A DNA stretch of 64,000 nucleotides from Platycnemis pennipes (lineage: Eukaryota > Arthropoda > Insecta > Odonata > Platycnemididae), in assembly GCA_933228895.1 (NCBI GenBank), contig OW121852.1, positions 58,942,872 through 59,006,871 of the forward strand. Direction: 5' to 3'. Below, one piece after another: positions 1-12,151 of the stretch. Positions within the stretch are counted from its first letter, which is position 1. Each line of letters begins with the position of its first letter. Both the position numbers and the translations under genes were made by a program. The notes under the pieces are model-generated. The model saw only the letters and a program-made list of their open reading frames with translations, made no database searches and was not told where the DNA came from.

Positions 1-115
1 GAAACCCGGGGATGCGTCGGCATGAGCCCGCTCTCAACGAAAGGTAGCAAGGGACCCAGAACACTAGCCTCCACACCTAGACGATCCCCGTAGAACACCG
101 TCTGAAGGCCCAGTA
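1..115 (-). repeat. SINE-1 fragment (body, cut by window edge)
   Basis: This is the reverse complement of the body of the SINE-1 family, best seen at 16751-16998. Shared blocks are the end reading GAAACCCGG, the GGCATGAGC-like segment and the AACGAAAGG segment. The tRNA-like head is not recognisable here. Confidence 0.6.
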
Positions 116-177
116 CTACTTAACATACAACCGTGCGATTATTATTATAACATGATATCTCTGACCACTAAACTCTC

Positions 178-880
178 ATCATCATCATCACACGTCAGCT
201 ATCCTACGATTAGTTTGACGCAGCTCTCCACTCGATCCTTCTATCGGCTAACCTCTTCATATTAGTTTTTCTCTCTCACATTCTTCATTAAATGTTCCAT
301 AGATCACATACGAAGTCTTCATTTTTCATTCTTCCCATTCACTTGTCCCTTGACGATTGTCTTCATCAGGCCACCGTGTCTCAAGAAATTTCAGTCGTCT
401 CGCCTTCTTCTCTAAGTTTTCAGCAGGCTTATCTTTTCTCCTACTCTTCTTAACACTTCTTCGCTCGTCACTCGGTCGATTCACTTTACCTCCACCATTC
501 TTCTGTGACTTAGCATTTAAAATGATTTCAGCCTCGACTCCTGTGCTATTGTTATCGTCCATTACTCACTGTCATCAAAGAAGCGCGCTCCAGATTTAAA
601 TTACAATGAAGTATTTACTGACGTCCAAGCTAGCATTTATAGCTGTAAGTAGACTCTTCTTTTGTTAGAATGCCCTCCTCCGCCAGGCTTACTATTTCCC
701 TCTTGCTTAGTCCATCGCTAGTTAGTCGGCTTCCGAAATAACAATATTCTTTTACTTTCTCCATCTATTGTTTTCCTAGTTTAACGTAGGTCTTGGACTC
801 TTCTTTCCAACTGCATGCCATTACTTACATTTTCTTTTCATTTGTCTTATGGTGATATTTGGCCATTGCCTTTTGCTGAC
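178..880 (-). mobile_element. LINE-B 3' fragment
   Basis: This is an inverted, degenerate piece of the LINE-B retrotransposon. It begins with the family's ATG/CAT trinucleotide tail at 178-197, then the 3' terminus (complement of the segment ending GCTGCGTCAAACCAATCC in good copies), and runs through the C-terminal coding part to about 880. Read on the minus strand, short blocks match the intact copy at 31195-32140. Frameshifts and stops are frequent. The usual poly-trinucleotide tail and 5' truncation fit target-primed insertion. Confidence 0.75.
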
Positions 881-954
881 GGAAATGAGCAACGTACTTC
901 AATACGCACATTTCTGGCTTGGTGCGCGATTTATCCTGCATATCATTAATAAAG

Positions 955-1262
955 TTGTGATCTACCTGAATGTTGCTCTGGTCGGTGAGGGTAGTACTCA
1001 CCAGCTACTGATAAAGCCAACGGCGAGTGGCATTTACACATTGGGGAAGGGGGGAAGCAGTAGGTCCCTTTCCCTGTGTCGCCTGCGGTTTCCCAGAATA
1101 GAACCAGAAATATCTGGTTTCCAGAAAAGAATCCTACTTGGGCTTTTCTGGAACACATTTAAAGGCCTCCCCCGAGATTCGAACCCGAGACCTATGGTTA
1201 GCAGCTCCCAATTCTCTGCCCACTGGGCTACAACGCTCCCCCAGCACATCATCAGCCAGAGT
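955..1262 (-). repeat. SINE-4, nearly complete
   Basis: On the minus strand a tRNA-like head lies at 1262-1150. It has an A-box-like TAGCCCAGTGGGC and a good B box, GGGTTCGAATCTC. The body continues to about 955. The same order of blocks occurs at 20842-21305 (plus) and 48925-49200 (minus), which defines the family. The open frame that crosses it (849-1298) is not a gene. Confidence 0.75.
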
Positions 1263-3235
1263 AAAATTTTAAGGCTAGCACGGAGTATCTCTGCCTAGTA
1301 ATAAGACGGGCCAGTACGTAGACAGCCACGCCCTAGTACACATTTGTTGTGTTAACGAGATCTACAAAGCCCACGAGTGAATCATTGGGAGGGTTATGGC
1401 AGCTGATATTATGTAATCAATTGTTTCGAAAGATTTCTTTTGCACCTCAGCCAAAATTTTCACCTCTCCCCCCGTGGCTTCCTTTTTCGCGCGAAAATAA
1501 TAGCACTTCGATCTCCTTCAACGAAGTTACGACATTTTCGGCAAATCAAAATATGGCGTGATTCCAATGGAGGAAATTACGATGCCATTCTTATAAGGGT
1601 GACCCGATTGGATCTAAGGACATTTTTGACTCGCAATTACATCAGCTGTGAAATAAAACGAGGAGTGAAGACGTATACCTATCAGAATTGACAGAAAAGA
1701 ACAAGAGAAAATGTGAATGAACAATTATTAAATTGTCGATGACCTAAAGAAAAATAACTTTGAAGATCTTGCGACGACGGCTTAAAATGATTGTTTGGTG
1801 TTATTGTATAAAACTTCTGTTAGAAATGTCTACGTCTCGATTCCAGATTGCATAAATATTTTACTGGCCTCAGAGGTGGCAGAGAAAATCCTCTGCTCGT
1901 CAGTTCAAAAGTTGCGTGCTAAAAACCCGTCGGAGTATGATTTTTATGGATAAAAGCGGTGTCCTGAGTTGATTGCAAGAGAGTACTTCGTATCCTTTCA
2001 TTCACTCGATGAATAAAGACATGATTGTTATTATTATAGTTCAATGATTATCGTACTAAACACACAATTCCACAGTAAGATACATCATTTATCAGGATGG
2101 CACTGGCATGGAAGCATTAAGATTTCCACGGGCGTCGTCCAGACCTCTACAGTTCCTATCCAGTCATAATCTTATTCCATCATAATATTTTGAGGCTGAT
2201 AAAAGTTGTCTTCACGAAATAACTTCTTTCATTAGTGACAGAGGCCACATTCCCAAGAAAAGATATTGTCCATCGGTACATATATGATGGATGCATCGTT
2301 CTCAGTGGCTACGTATATAGTTTCTAGGTAGAATAGAGGTTTACCACCTACTGAATCGACACAATTGTAGGTGAAGCTACAAAGTAAACTTCGCCCAAGT
2401 TCAAACATTTTCTGAGCACCGTTGGTTTTTGAAGAACCGAAAGATGAGTGCCGAGATGACTGTGAGTTATACAAACAGATGCTTCTAGTACCGGGTGAAC
2501 TATACTCGCCTCCATAAAACTTGCCTTAATATTCAAAGGTGTTTGAGTGATACAAGTTCACACAGGGGAAGTTCACACAGTTTCTGACCTTACTGTAAAA
2601 TATTTCATCAAATATTTTGTGTATAATCATCAATATTGAAACTGGATGACTTGACCTACGTGTATTGATATTGAACTATGATAGTGATTAATATTTAGGA
2701 ATTGTGAGAAACGTGTCAATCTGATCAAACAGTCAATTACGAGAATTTCATACGCACTTCGAGAGGATTTTAACCGTTAAAAAAGTTGCCATTGGTAGTT
2801 CCTATTGAAAACTAATGATCGAGCGACAAAGAAAGAAATAAATCGAGATGAAGAGCATAATATTCAAGCGGTGCTGAAATCTATGATTTCCGCTTTTTGA
2901 CCCCCCATTTCCCCCTATAACTCTCCGCAGCACTTTCACTAACCCTAATTTACATAACACTGCCAGTGGACCCTCTTTTTTTGTGAATAAAAGCTATTTT
3001 TCATATTTACCTTTTTTTCAACTTTATTTATGAATTAACTATTATGTGTGTTACAATTATTGTTTGAAAAAGGAATGAGTTTATGTCCTAACGTAACGGA
3101 AGGATGACATCACTTTCCAGTCAATAAGCCATCGTTATCATGTAATGGTTGGCCCGATCCATTGCTCATCTGTCTGTAATATCACTTCTTTGCGTTTCAG
3201 ACCGAGAGGAAAGGATTAGGAGAAGTACAGGGAAA
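1263..3235. other. No recognisable gene
   Basis: This is AT-rich sequence with only short chance frames. A 13-bp unit, AAGTTCACACAGG, is repeated directly at about 2552-2581. I see nothing else I can name. Confidence 0.5.
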
Positions 3236-3430
3236 AGAGAAAGGGTGAAGTGAAATCCGGCATCGGGAACAGCCTGCTCATAACGAAAAGCGCCAAGGGG
3301 ACACGGCTTAACACCCTATTCGATGGACGGAGTACTGTACTCAAGTGCTCTCCACAAAACACTGAAGTACAAGCTACTTTATCAATGAAAATATCCTCCA
3401 CTACCGGCATTCAAAATCGTGCTCTCCAGG
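3236..3430 (-). repeat. SINE-1 copy
   Basis: Reverse-complement SINE-1. It carries the family's GATGGACGGAGTACT block and the GCGCCAAGGGG block in the same order as at 10430-10740 and 17941-18185. The tRNA-like head is poorly preserved near 3400-3430. Confidence 0.7.
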
Positions 3431-5439
3431 TGAGTAGCCAGTTAACTGGCCAGTTACCTGTAATCACTACACTTGACAGCTAACAGCTTGACCCTCCGTC
3501 AAGCTGCCTCTCCCTAATACCTAACAACTTCACCTTTCAAAATGCTCATTCTTCCTGTCCTTGAAATTTCTATTCCCCACTACAGTTCTATCTAGTAATT
3601 AGCGCACACCCAACCTCTCTTCATCCCAGGCCTGGAGTAATCATAAATAAAACAAATAAGCACGTGCGTAGAGCATCAAGGGAAGTGGGCGCTACAGAAA
3701 TTTGATATTTTGAGAACTTTTCAGCCGTAAATGAAGTGGATGTATCCTCAAAATTTAACATTACTTTCCATATTTCGGTACATTTTGTTTAACATTGAAA
3801 TATTGTTTAATTTTATGTTTTAATATTGTTTATATTTTGAAGCACATACATATATATGCGGGCACCGAAATCTTATTAGTGCTTAGGGTGTCTAGGGGGT
3901 CCGTGCTGCTCCGTTACTGCTTCATACTTCCTCTTACCCCCAATCCTCATTCAATGGTCATATTCAACATTGCGCTTTTTTCATTCGATTCAAAATTGCA
4001 ATTATTAATACCACCTACCATTCCGAAAATTCTTCCACGTCCATCTCATTTTTTTCATCCACTCCTTACCACTTTTATCCGTCTTTTTTTTCATTCCCTT
4101 TCCCTAGGGTCCAGGTCTTGGAACCGTATTATATATCTTTGAGTCACGGAAGTGGCGGATATTTTTGCTAGAATACCGGCTCCTATTTCATTGTCTTGCG
4201 AAGAATACTTAAATTGTATTACGTGCTGTGTTCCTCAGATGGCATTACAACATTCGGCCTCTTGACGGCTAATATTAGGAGAAAGTTAATGCTGACGCTG
4301 GGTTTCTTTCCGTGAGAGTGGTGCTGCGTGGCAGCGATGTATCGGGGACACTTTGGCTACAAGCATTCACCCTATGTCTCTTTTTTCACCATGTTATTAT
4401 TTTACATTCTTCCCTTCATTATTCTTTCATTTTCTGGCCTTCTGTGCTCATCATTTTCTTGTCTCTTTTGTTTCCTAGTTTATTAGCTTCATCTAACTGT
4501 TTTCAAGTATCTCGAAGTACTTTTTCTTCATCTTCAATATAATTTGAGCAATTGCCAATATACTTGCCGCGTTACATGTGTTCATATTTGGCACCTGACA
4601 TCTGAGACTGAAGATGGATCTTTTGTGTGTTTCTAGCTTAGTTAAGGTTTCTACGCGTCATATTCCAGCCCATGTCGGCGCTGCATATGTATGTCATTGC
4701 CGGTCTAATATAAAGTTCATAAGTGACTGCCTTTGCCTCTCTCAGCGTGATAGAGCACTTTAATATACGATAATAATACTCTATTTCATAAAATGCGTCG
4801 TTACTCAAATAGAAAAACATAATATTCTTTCATTCCCTAATATATACACTTCTCCGGATAATCCCTAAATAATTCACCCGCGTGAGCAAACTAACCTTTC
4901 TTGCAAACTATGGAATTGTTTGCTTGACAATGGAAGAACCTATCCTACAATTGCGAGGTTTAAGAGGAATATTATTGAACATTTATACTGCTCTGCTTAA
5001 ATGTGGTTTCACAAAATCGTTTTTTTTTGTTACTTTTAATGTGTGCTATCTTGTTGTATTGTGTTATCTAACTGAAATGCTTTATATTGTGCATATTAAT
5101 TTATATTACTTGTTATTTAATGCTTTATTTTCAAGTCATTTAAATCATTATTTATGCTGCCATTATTAAATGTCTTTTTCTTTAAAGTGTTTTCTTAAAT
5201 TTTATATCGTGGCTTTTATTGTAATGGTTATGTAATTATTGCTTCGACCAATTAATGGTTTAACCAATAAACCTTTGCCAATTAACGGTGATGTACTAAT
5301 TATATTCGTATTTATTATTTATTGTTAATTTATATGTGTAATATTGTTCCATTATCCAATTGTACGGCTGTTGCTCTGACTACATTCGCTTTATCTCTTT
5401 TTTTTCTTTTCTTTTTGGCATGTAATATTTTTTTATTCG
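3431..5439. other. Mostly unrecognised AT-rich DNA; short SINE-1 piece
   Basis: A short diverged plus-strand SINE-1 body (GCTAAT..., GACGCTGGGTTTC) lies at about 4265-4320. The rest (5000-5440 is especially T-rich) shows no coding signal I trust. Confidence 0.4.
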
Positions 5440-6684
5440 ATGTTCCAGGGTGCTTATAGTCCCCGAACAATAAAGAACGTTTTCTATTCAAAACCTACAT
5501 TATTACATGAAAAAAAAACAAAAAGTAATCAAGTGTTTCCATTAAATGTTGGTATTTCACCTGACCCGGGTTTCGTTGTGTTCCGACACCACCAGGTTAA
5601 AAATAACGAATTTCATGTTGAAAAACTAAATTACCGTCCGTTGTTTCGTGATGAAGTAGTTCGACAGCATTATGCCCATTACCATCGAACTTGTAGAATT
5701 GGATGTTGCCACTGGAGTGGGAGGAAATGGCAACCAATGCTATCGACGAGATAGGGATATCGTGCAACATGCACCACGTGCATCCCAACCCAGAGCTGCC
5801 GCGGGACGCGATATACATTCAGATGGCACTGATTCAAAGGCGACCGTTCGGCCCCGTCTCTCTACGCGCGGACTGATTAGCTAGCCGACTGAGAATTTCT
5901 CAACCCCCGCCCATAAGAGTCCGATTTCGGCGTGCTGCGCTTGGTGGTGGCGGGTAAGTCTTTACCGCCCTTAACTCTCTCCAAGCGTATTTATTGCGTG
6001 TCAGTTGTATAATCTTCACCCGCCCGCGATTGAATGAGTCTTTAACGACCAGCGGATGGACGTCGACACCGCTCGGGCCCTGCGTCGAATTCTCCTCACC
6101 TCAAGTGCAAGGCGAAACATTGAATTTCAAACGGGAAACCAGTTTCTTCTTCGTTTATTTTGAGAATATTAAATCAAGGCTTCACCCCGTCTTCCACCAA
6201 ATGCCATCACATCATTCGACAATATCCCAAGAAGTTTGCAAATCATCAACCTTAAATGTCGATTCATGCTAAGCACATTTGGAGCGGTGATGTCGCAGTA
6301 GATATTGATCCTCGGGATGTTTTTTGCGTATTTTTAATAATATAACTAGGTTCGTATCCTATGCGGGTACCGTTACCAGATGAATAAGGTAATAGTGAGG
6401 ATGCATTAAGGGCTAAAATTACGGACAAATATTGTCGGTCAATATCGTCAAGGGACTCTGGAATTATATCATGGAGGTTAATAAGATCTAATTGATAGTA
6501 ACATAACGGTAGGAAAACATTGACTCTAAGTGGCAACCAACGAAGGAGAAAACTAGTTCAGAGGAAACTTTTATGGAAGTTTAAATGCATTATAAGGAAT
6601 CCAGTTCATCGGAATAAATGTTAGATATTGTTATTAAATTTTCCAGATAATTATGGAATCAAAATTCCCGTAGGACGTCCTTAA
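5440..6684. other. GC-richer patch, origin unknown
   Basis: About 5700-6120 is clearly richer in G+C and CpG than its surroundings. Several overlapping short open frames on both strands (for example 5440-5754 plus and 5994-6272 plus) cover it. None resembles a family I know, and none has convincing exon borders. It could be a decayed gene, a promoter-type CpG patch or part of an unrecognised element. Confidence 0.3.
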
Positions 6685-6959
6685 CCCTTGTACTGACAGC
6701 CCCTTTTAGGTAAACTGTCCGAAAACTGCCAAGCCCATTTCCGCGAAAATCGTAAGATTATGAATTTAAGATATATTTGAAGAACCTAATTTTAACATAT
6801 GAGTTATGTACTTGTCTCAATGTTGACGATAAGTTTCAGTTTTTATGAGGAAGAAAAAATCATTCGTGCTATCTCTGACTTGAAGGAAATATAACATAAC
6901 AAAAATGTAATGATGCAATGTAAGTCGGCCGATATATCGGCCCACTGACAGTAAAAAGG
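6685..6959. mobile_element. piggyBac-type miniature element (275 bp)
   Basis: TTAA at 6681-6684 and 6960-6963 flanks imperfect terminal inverted repeats: left CCCTTGTACTGACAG, right complement CCTTTTTACTGTCAG. A perfect 16-bp palindrome, GGCCGATATATCGGCC, sits just inside the right end at 6927-6942. There is no transposase. TTAA duplication plus CCC-type ends is the hallmark of piggyBac. The ends differ from the 2.64-kb piggyBac at 53188, so a different element would have moved it. Confidence 0.65.
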
Positions 6960-7042
6960 TTAAAAAAAAGGACATGCACTGGTAAAACCCGAAGTCTGGG
7001 AACCCTACCTGCAGAATACGCCTCCAGGTTACCAGAATTACT

Positions 7043-7200
7043 GGTCATCGGTCCTAAAATTGGTTTTACGCAGCTCTGCACTCGATTCCTTTATCGACAG
7101 GAGAGCTCCTACGTCTTTACACCAACACGATTCTTTTCTTTTACATCCTTCACTACACACTCATCTCATACGTGCATATTCCTCTCCACTCTCCATTTAT
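7043..7200 (-). mobile_element. LINE-B 3' end fragment
   Basis: The complement of the LINE-B terminus (segment with GCAGCTCTGCACTCGAT) lies at 7068-7090, followed by about 110 bp of diverged C-terminal coding sequence. It is heavily decayed. Confidence 0.55.
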
Positions 7201-7386
7201 CTCAAATGAGAAACTAAATTAGTTAAATAAAAAATATTAATGAGAAGATGTATCCTACAATGGACCTAAAAACTGATGATGTAATAAAAAAACCAACAGA
7301 ATTACGCAAGGAATCAAAGACTAGTTAAATAATAGTTGATTATGATTGTAATTATTTGAAATATTTAGAATATACACATAGGTACA

Positions 7387-7440
7387 ATATATGGGTCATT
7401 CCACGTCAATTCGACCAGTAAATCGGCAAAAATGACCAAA
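7387..7440 (+). repeat. Dispersed 'GGGTCATTCCACGTCAA' repeat, copy 1
   Basis: About 50 bp that match, with few changes, the minus-strand sequence at 17000-17058. The first 25 bp or so also match 63461-63500. The core is ATGGGTCATTCCACGTCAAT. No protein or structure explains it. Confidence 0.6.
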
Positions 7441-8461
7441 GGCCAACCTTTTCATACTGACGTGATTCTTCTCTTTTACAAGTTAGAACTCATTGTTTAG
7501 AATTAAAAGTGAAAAGAAAAAGCTCTTGGAAAATGCATAACAACAAATACAACGATCCCAATAAAACGTAAATTAGCAAAAAAGAAGAATGGAGTATTGT
7601 CGGAAGGAGGCCTGTATGTTGCTTTATATCGTGTAAATAAATAAATAATAGGAGGCATTGTATATTGTAAATAGATTCACATTGTCTTTGCTAGATTGTA
7701 TATACCTGTACGTTTGCACTTGCCTTACAACGTCATTTTAACAACCCTAAAAAAGACAATTTTTTGGGGGTGAAGAGAGAGGAGTTAGGATATGTCAGTT
7801 TTTCACAGATTTTCTTGTCTTTATATGTTATAGAAAACATCATATGAGGCCTTCCTTTGCCAATATTCCGATTTTTTCCCCATCGATGGCTGTCAAACAG
7901 GTCCAACAATACCTACTCATATTTGTGAGCTTTTCTCGCCAGAGTGTCCATTCGATGGGGTAATGGGCTTGGCCTAATCCTTGCCGCCTTCCGAATTACG
8001 CCGGAGCCTCCCCCCTAAGGGCCTTTGGCCCTCCTTAAGACGATCACCGTCCAATAGAAGTTGTCAAACCACGCACGCCCGTCTCACCCCACGCCTCAGG
8101 CGTCCTTAACTTTCTACTACTCTCCCTTTCGTTTCCCCACTGCCCACACACCTCGTGGTCTCATCAAACCAATATACATCTTCTCCGCTGGCCAGAGTAA
8201 TGATAGGGCCACGTACTCTCGGCATTCGAGTCACTGACCCCCTAAACCACTCTGCTTTGCGAGTTTTAAACTAAATCGACGTAATGACTTTAACGAGCGT
8301 GACCATTTATACCACCTATAAATTTTCTGGCTAGTCATTTCCCTGAATTTTTAATTTTCAATGTACACACCTACTTGGAAGAAACGGTTAGATAGGCATG
8401 GGAAGGGATGGAAAAAAGGAGTTTTTTTTTCATATTTAGGTTTTAAAAAGTGAGAAAAAAT
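7441..8461. other. No recognisable gene
   Basis: AT-rich to 7900, then a slightly GC-richer stretch at 7960-8250. No family recognised. Confidence 0.4.
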
Positions 8462-8645
8462 AAATAAGTAAACTTTGTACTGCCCACAAATTCGAATTTA
8501 TTTTTGACACCTTTCAACGCCTCGATGTCATCCTCAGGATAAACGATCTGACTGATAAATCAGTTTATCCTGAGGAAGACGCCGAGGCGTTGAAACCCGT
8601 CGAAAATAAATTCGAATTTGTGGTCAGTACAAAGTTTACTCATTT
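8462..8645. mobile_element. Palindromic element with hammerhead-like motif
   Basis: Two arms of about 80 bp (8462-8544 and 8563-8645) are near-perfect reverse complements around an 18-bp centre. The right arm contains CTGAGGA (8570-8576), one A, a hairpin with stem ACGC/GCGT and loop CGAG (8579-8590), GAAA (8592-8595) and CCCGTC. AATAAA follows. The same motif plan occurs at 10835, 11079, 41070 and 45132. There is no coding capacity. Confidence 0.75.
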
Positions 8646-8734
8646 CTTCTTTTTTCAATGATGCTGCACCACTACATCTCACCTGACACTATTGAATTTA
8701 AAAATTCTGATTTACAGATGATCGAATGTTAGAT

Positions 8735-9216
8735 TATCACCATCATCGCAAGCCAACAATCCAAAGATTTGTTCGACGCAGTTCTCCACTCGATTCTCCT
8801 GTCGGCTGACTGTTTCATACTCTTATAATTCTCCCCTTTCGCACAACTTCACTTCCTTCACAATGTCATACATCTCATTCAGGCTTACATTTTTCCTATT
8901 CCCATATCCCTCCACAATTATCTTCATCAGGTCATCACATCTCAAAATATGGTCTATTAGATTATCCCGTTCTCTTTTCAAAATTTTCAGCAGACTTTAT
9001 ACTTATGTTTATTCTGTAACACTACCACCCTTGACGCCTCTGCTGCTGTTATTGCCCAAGCTTTACTGCCACAAAGAAATATGTTCCAGATATATATGTT
9101 CTAATTAAGTGTTTACTTTCTTCCAAGCTTTTATTACCATACCTGGGCTATTCTACTGACTAATTCCTTCTTGCTTGTTCCATTGATGGTTACTCGGCTT
9201 CCTAAATAACAATACT
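8735..9216 (-). mobile_element. LINE-B 3' fragment
   Basis: Starts with the trinucleotide-rich tail (ATTATCACCATCATCGC), then the family terminus (8745-8800) and about 420 bp of inverted C-terminal coding sequence. It ends in the block equivalent to FCYLGSR in good copies. Short LINE-B peptide blocks are readable on the minus strand with frameshifts. Confidence 0.75.
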
Positions 9217-10429
9217 CTTTCAACCCCTAACCCTTTCAAAGAGTAATAACGGAAGAGTAAGTAAAGATAGACATCTGTATAATAGAGGCTGGTAGGCATT
9301 ACCTGGAACATGCAGCGTTTTGTTTATCTTTTGCGTATCTAATATGAATACGGGTACAGTAGCAGGGATGTCAGACAAAGAATTGCAGAGAACAAGGAAG
9401 CACTCGCTAGGAAGAACTAAGGTGGATTTATCACCAGTTTCCGGGTTACTTACCAGGTTAGGCAATAGGCCAATCAAAGGTAACTCAAAATTCTAATTTA
9501 CGGCAAGGCGTTTACTGATATTAATTTTGATTCTTACGGAAATAGGACGATTGAAATTCGGAGGCTTTTCAGATGTGGGAGTGCAGAATAATGTAGAGAT
9601 TTCCCTGGTTGGATAGGAAGACAAATGAGGTAGTATCAAAGATGGCAGGGGAGAACGGATGTAGGGTGAGTAATTTGAACATGTTGGAGGAGATACGAAG
9701 GAGCAATAGAGAGATAAATAAGAGCCAAAGAGGAAGGAAAATGTATCTTCACAGGCATTGCAAAAGGTAGAATGAGTGGATATTTTAATAGAGATTGAAT
9801 GGAAACGTATATAGACCAAAAATGAAACACGAATTGGTTGGGAAGGAAGGTATGAAATGAAATACAAGTTGGGGAATATCAGGCAGGGATTATACACAGA
9901 TCTACCAACGTTGGTAGGTGTGAAATACATATAATCTCAATAGGAAAGGAGAGCTATAGTTGGCTACCACCATGCTACCACCCTCGAGGGGTACTTAAAA
10001 CGAAGCGAAAACATTAACTATCTGAAAAAATCACCTATAATTCTGAACATAGCACTATCAACAATGTGAGATTATAATAACCCATTTTTTTGTGGGTGTT
10101 AGTTGACTTCAGAAAATCGTACCTTTTAATGAATTTACAGCATAAATATAACTTTATTCTTAATTCTATCAAGCATCAGAAAAAGTGCCTCTTTTGTCAC
10201 CCGAGGTTTTACTTTTGATCGAACCAATGCCCATCAGGGTTAAATCATTACTACGCCTTGGATAAGTCGCGTACCTACACGCCATTCCGCTGTTCATGGT
10301 TACGTCTACTTAGTCTTATGTGGGCATAAAATTCGACCTATCAGTAAACGCTGCAACCAATCAACTTCCTCAACTTAGAATGATATTTGCTAATCAGTTG
10401 CTGAAGTAGTAGTTATTCAGGAATGCTGC
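9217..10429. other. Unrecognised; possible old LINE remnant at 9540-9930
   Basis: The plus strand at 9540-9930 has a purine-rich, AGG-rich texture like the C-terminal coding part of non-LTR elements, with a block readable as IEIRRLFRCG. It is too decayed to assign. The minus-strand frame over it (9493-9930) is a shadow. Confidence 0.25.
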
Positions 10430-10740
10430 CGACAGCTGAGATCATTAGTGCTGTTTAAGATAGGTGGGTAATTGGGTGAGGGTATGAATGTTTTAGGGTG
10501 AGAAGGAAGGGTGGGAAGAAACCCGTATTAGTCAATCCTAGCAAAAGTGCCAAGTGATCCGAGATTTAACGTCCCATCCGACGGACGGAGTATTGAACTT
10601 GGATTACTCTCAACACAAAACTCGAGTAGGCATCGAGATTATACTGAAAAATCTCTTCCATTGCAGTGATTAGAATCCTGGCCCTCAGGATATGAAGCCA
10701 GTGCTCTAGCCACCAATCGAATAAAATAAATTCCCACATG
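10430..10740 (-). repeat. SINE-1, full-length
   Basis: Inverted SINE-1 with both ends. The 3' tail (complement of the GCAAATGACCTCAGCTG segment) is near 10430. The body blocks GATTTAACGTCCCATCCGAC and GACGGAGTATTGAACTTG lie at 10562-10605. The tRNA-like head is at 10660-10735 and its B box is eroded. This is one of the most complete copies. Confidence 0.75.
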
Positions 10741-10834
10741 CCAATCATGACATTTTTAAATAAGACCCGGGTAATGACATTACAGAAAAATGGATTAAGT
10801 TATTAACATCACAAAAACTTATCTTAATTCACCC

Positions 10835-10867
10835 CTGAGGATGACGTTAATCGTCGAAACCATGGTC
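10835..10867 (+). ncRNA. Solo hammerhead-like hairpin motif
   Basis: CTGAGGA (10835-10841), T, a perfect stem GACG/CGTC around TTAAT (10843-10855), GAAA (10856-10859) and the self-complementary CCATGG followed by TC (10860-10867). AATAAA lies 15-20 bp downstream. It has no matching inverted arm nearby. The layout copies the hammerhead ribozyme core (CUGANGA, stem II, GAAA, stem III, cleavage UC) except for the extra T before stem II. Whether it cleaves is unknown. Confidence 0.35.
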
Positions 10868-11054
10868 GTAGTGTGAGAGAATAAATTGTAGAAATACAAA
10901 GGTTATTTTGTCATTTATAATGAATACAAGTAAATTGCATAAAGTGACGCCAGAAACCATCAATTTTGATTCACACCTTTTTTATTATACGCATACTCAA
11001 CCTTTTTCGACATTTTAGGTTCAAGAGTAAAATTGTATACAATTAACTCCGTAT

Positions 11055-11411
11055 ACTTATAACTGTGTACGGTTTCGACCTTTTCAGGTCATTGTCAAGA
11101 GTAAAACTGAACAGTTACAAGTGTACAGAGTTAAACGTGTACAGTTTTACTCTTGACAATGACACGGAAAGTTGGAAACCAGTTGAGTTATACTTATAAT
11201 AAAAAGGGTGAGAAATATAACCTAGTTTATTTTTGTGATATAATATCTAAATTTCAAAAAGTATATTCGTCGACCACTGTGTTTACCAACGGAAATTGAT
11301 TTAGTCCACCATCTTATACGAAATGCACGGAATTTCAGGTTTTCCGGTGCAGCAAACCTTAAACAATGCCCCAAAACCTGCTCGCCTGGAGACCCAAAGA
11401 GCGGCACGATG
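11055..11411. repeat. Palindromic element plus flank, duplicated copy 1
   Basis: A palindrome at 11055-11195 has inner arms of 22 bp (11090-11111 and 11142-11163, GTCATTGTCAAGAGTAAAAC and complement) and outer, less exact arms. On the minus strand around 11079-11100 the hairpin motif reads TTGACAA, T, GACC/GGTC, GAAA, CC. The following 215 bp are non-palindromic and return at 12285-12495, so the repeated unit is larger than the palindrome. Confidence 0.7.
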
Positions 11412-12151
11412 AACATCTGGAAAGAAATGGTGATTTACTATAGCGAGACGTCCGAGACGGATTGGTCAACGGTTTCTGGACTCGCATTTGGCGCAATTTT
11501 GATCTTTCTGTCGAAGCCCGTCACGGATTTCCAAAGTGATGTCACTAAAGCCGCGCCTCCTTCCAAAATATACGAGGAAAAAAATATAAAAGCAACAAAC
11601 GCCGCCGAGAAAAAAGTCTCCGTGGGTGAGTCACATTTGAAGGCGGGGTTGGAAGTCCCACTGGAACGGTTGCCTCATTCCGCTCCCCATGGAGAAAACT
11701 CGACCTATGCTCACGCTTATTCCCTTAGGCATTGCGTGGGAAAAAATCATACACACTTTTTAATCTCCACCGAGCACACCGCTCGAAAGTCTCTAACCTC
11801 ATAAGTTGAAGAGTGACAAGAGATTCTGGGATTATTTTGAGCTACCCAATTTCCTGTCGATAGAGTGGTTTCCTTCATCAAAGAAAACAGAATTCATAAA
11901 TTGCGATTCGTGCCCTGCCATAAGTGTGTTCATTTTACGCAAAAAGTTAGGATTGAGAAATCCCAGTTTGCTAGAGACTTAAATGTTAACTTTAAGACCA
12001 TTTGAAAAATCTCAGAAATGGCGGGGAGCGCTGCTTTCTTGCTGACGTAACAGGAATACGTGACCCACTCGATTATTCTGTTTTTCTAACTTTTCTACAC
12101 CTTCCTAAGAGTCCTTTTTTTACCTTCAGACCTTTTAGCCCCGTTTCCAAA
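11412..12151. other. Spacer with one 131-codon open frame
   Basis: An open frame at 11409-11804 (plus) starts right at the end of the duplicated block. It has no recognisable motif, and its first codons lie in repeat DNA. I do not regard it as an established gene. Confidence 0.2.

Noticed and set aside
849..1298. 149-codon open frame as a gene
   Set aside because: It runs across the LINE-B edge and an inverted SINE-4; the peptide is translated repeat.
9493..9930. 145-codon minus-strand frame as a membrane protein
   Set aside because: Ser/Phe/Leu-rich reading of purine-rich complementary DNA; no motif, no start context.
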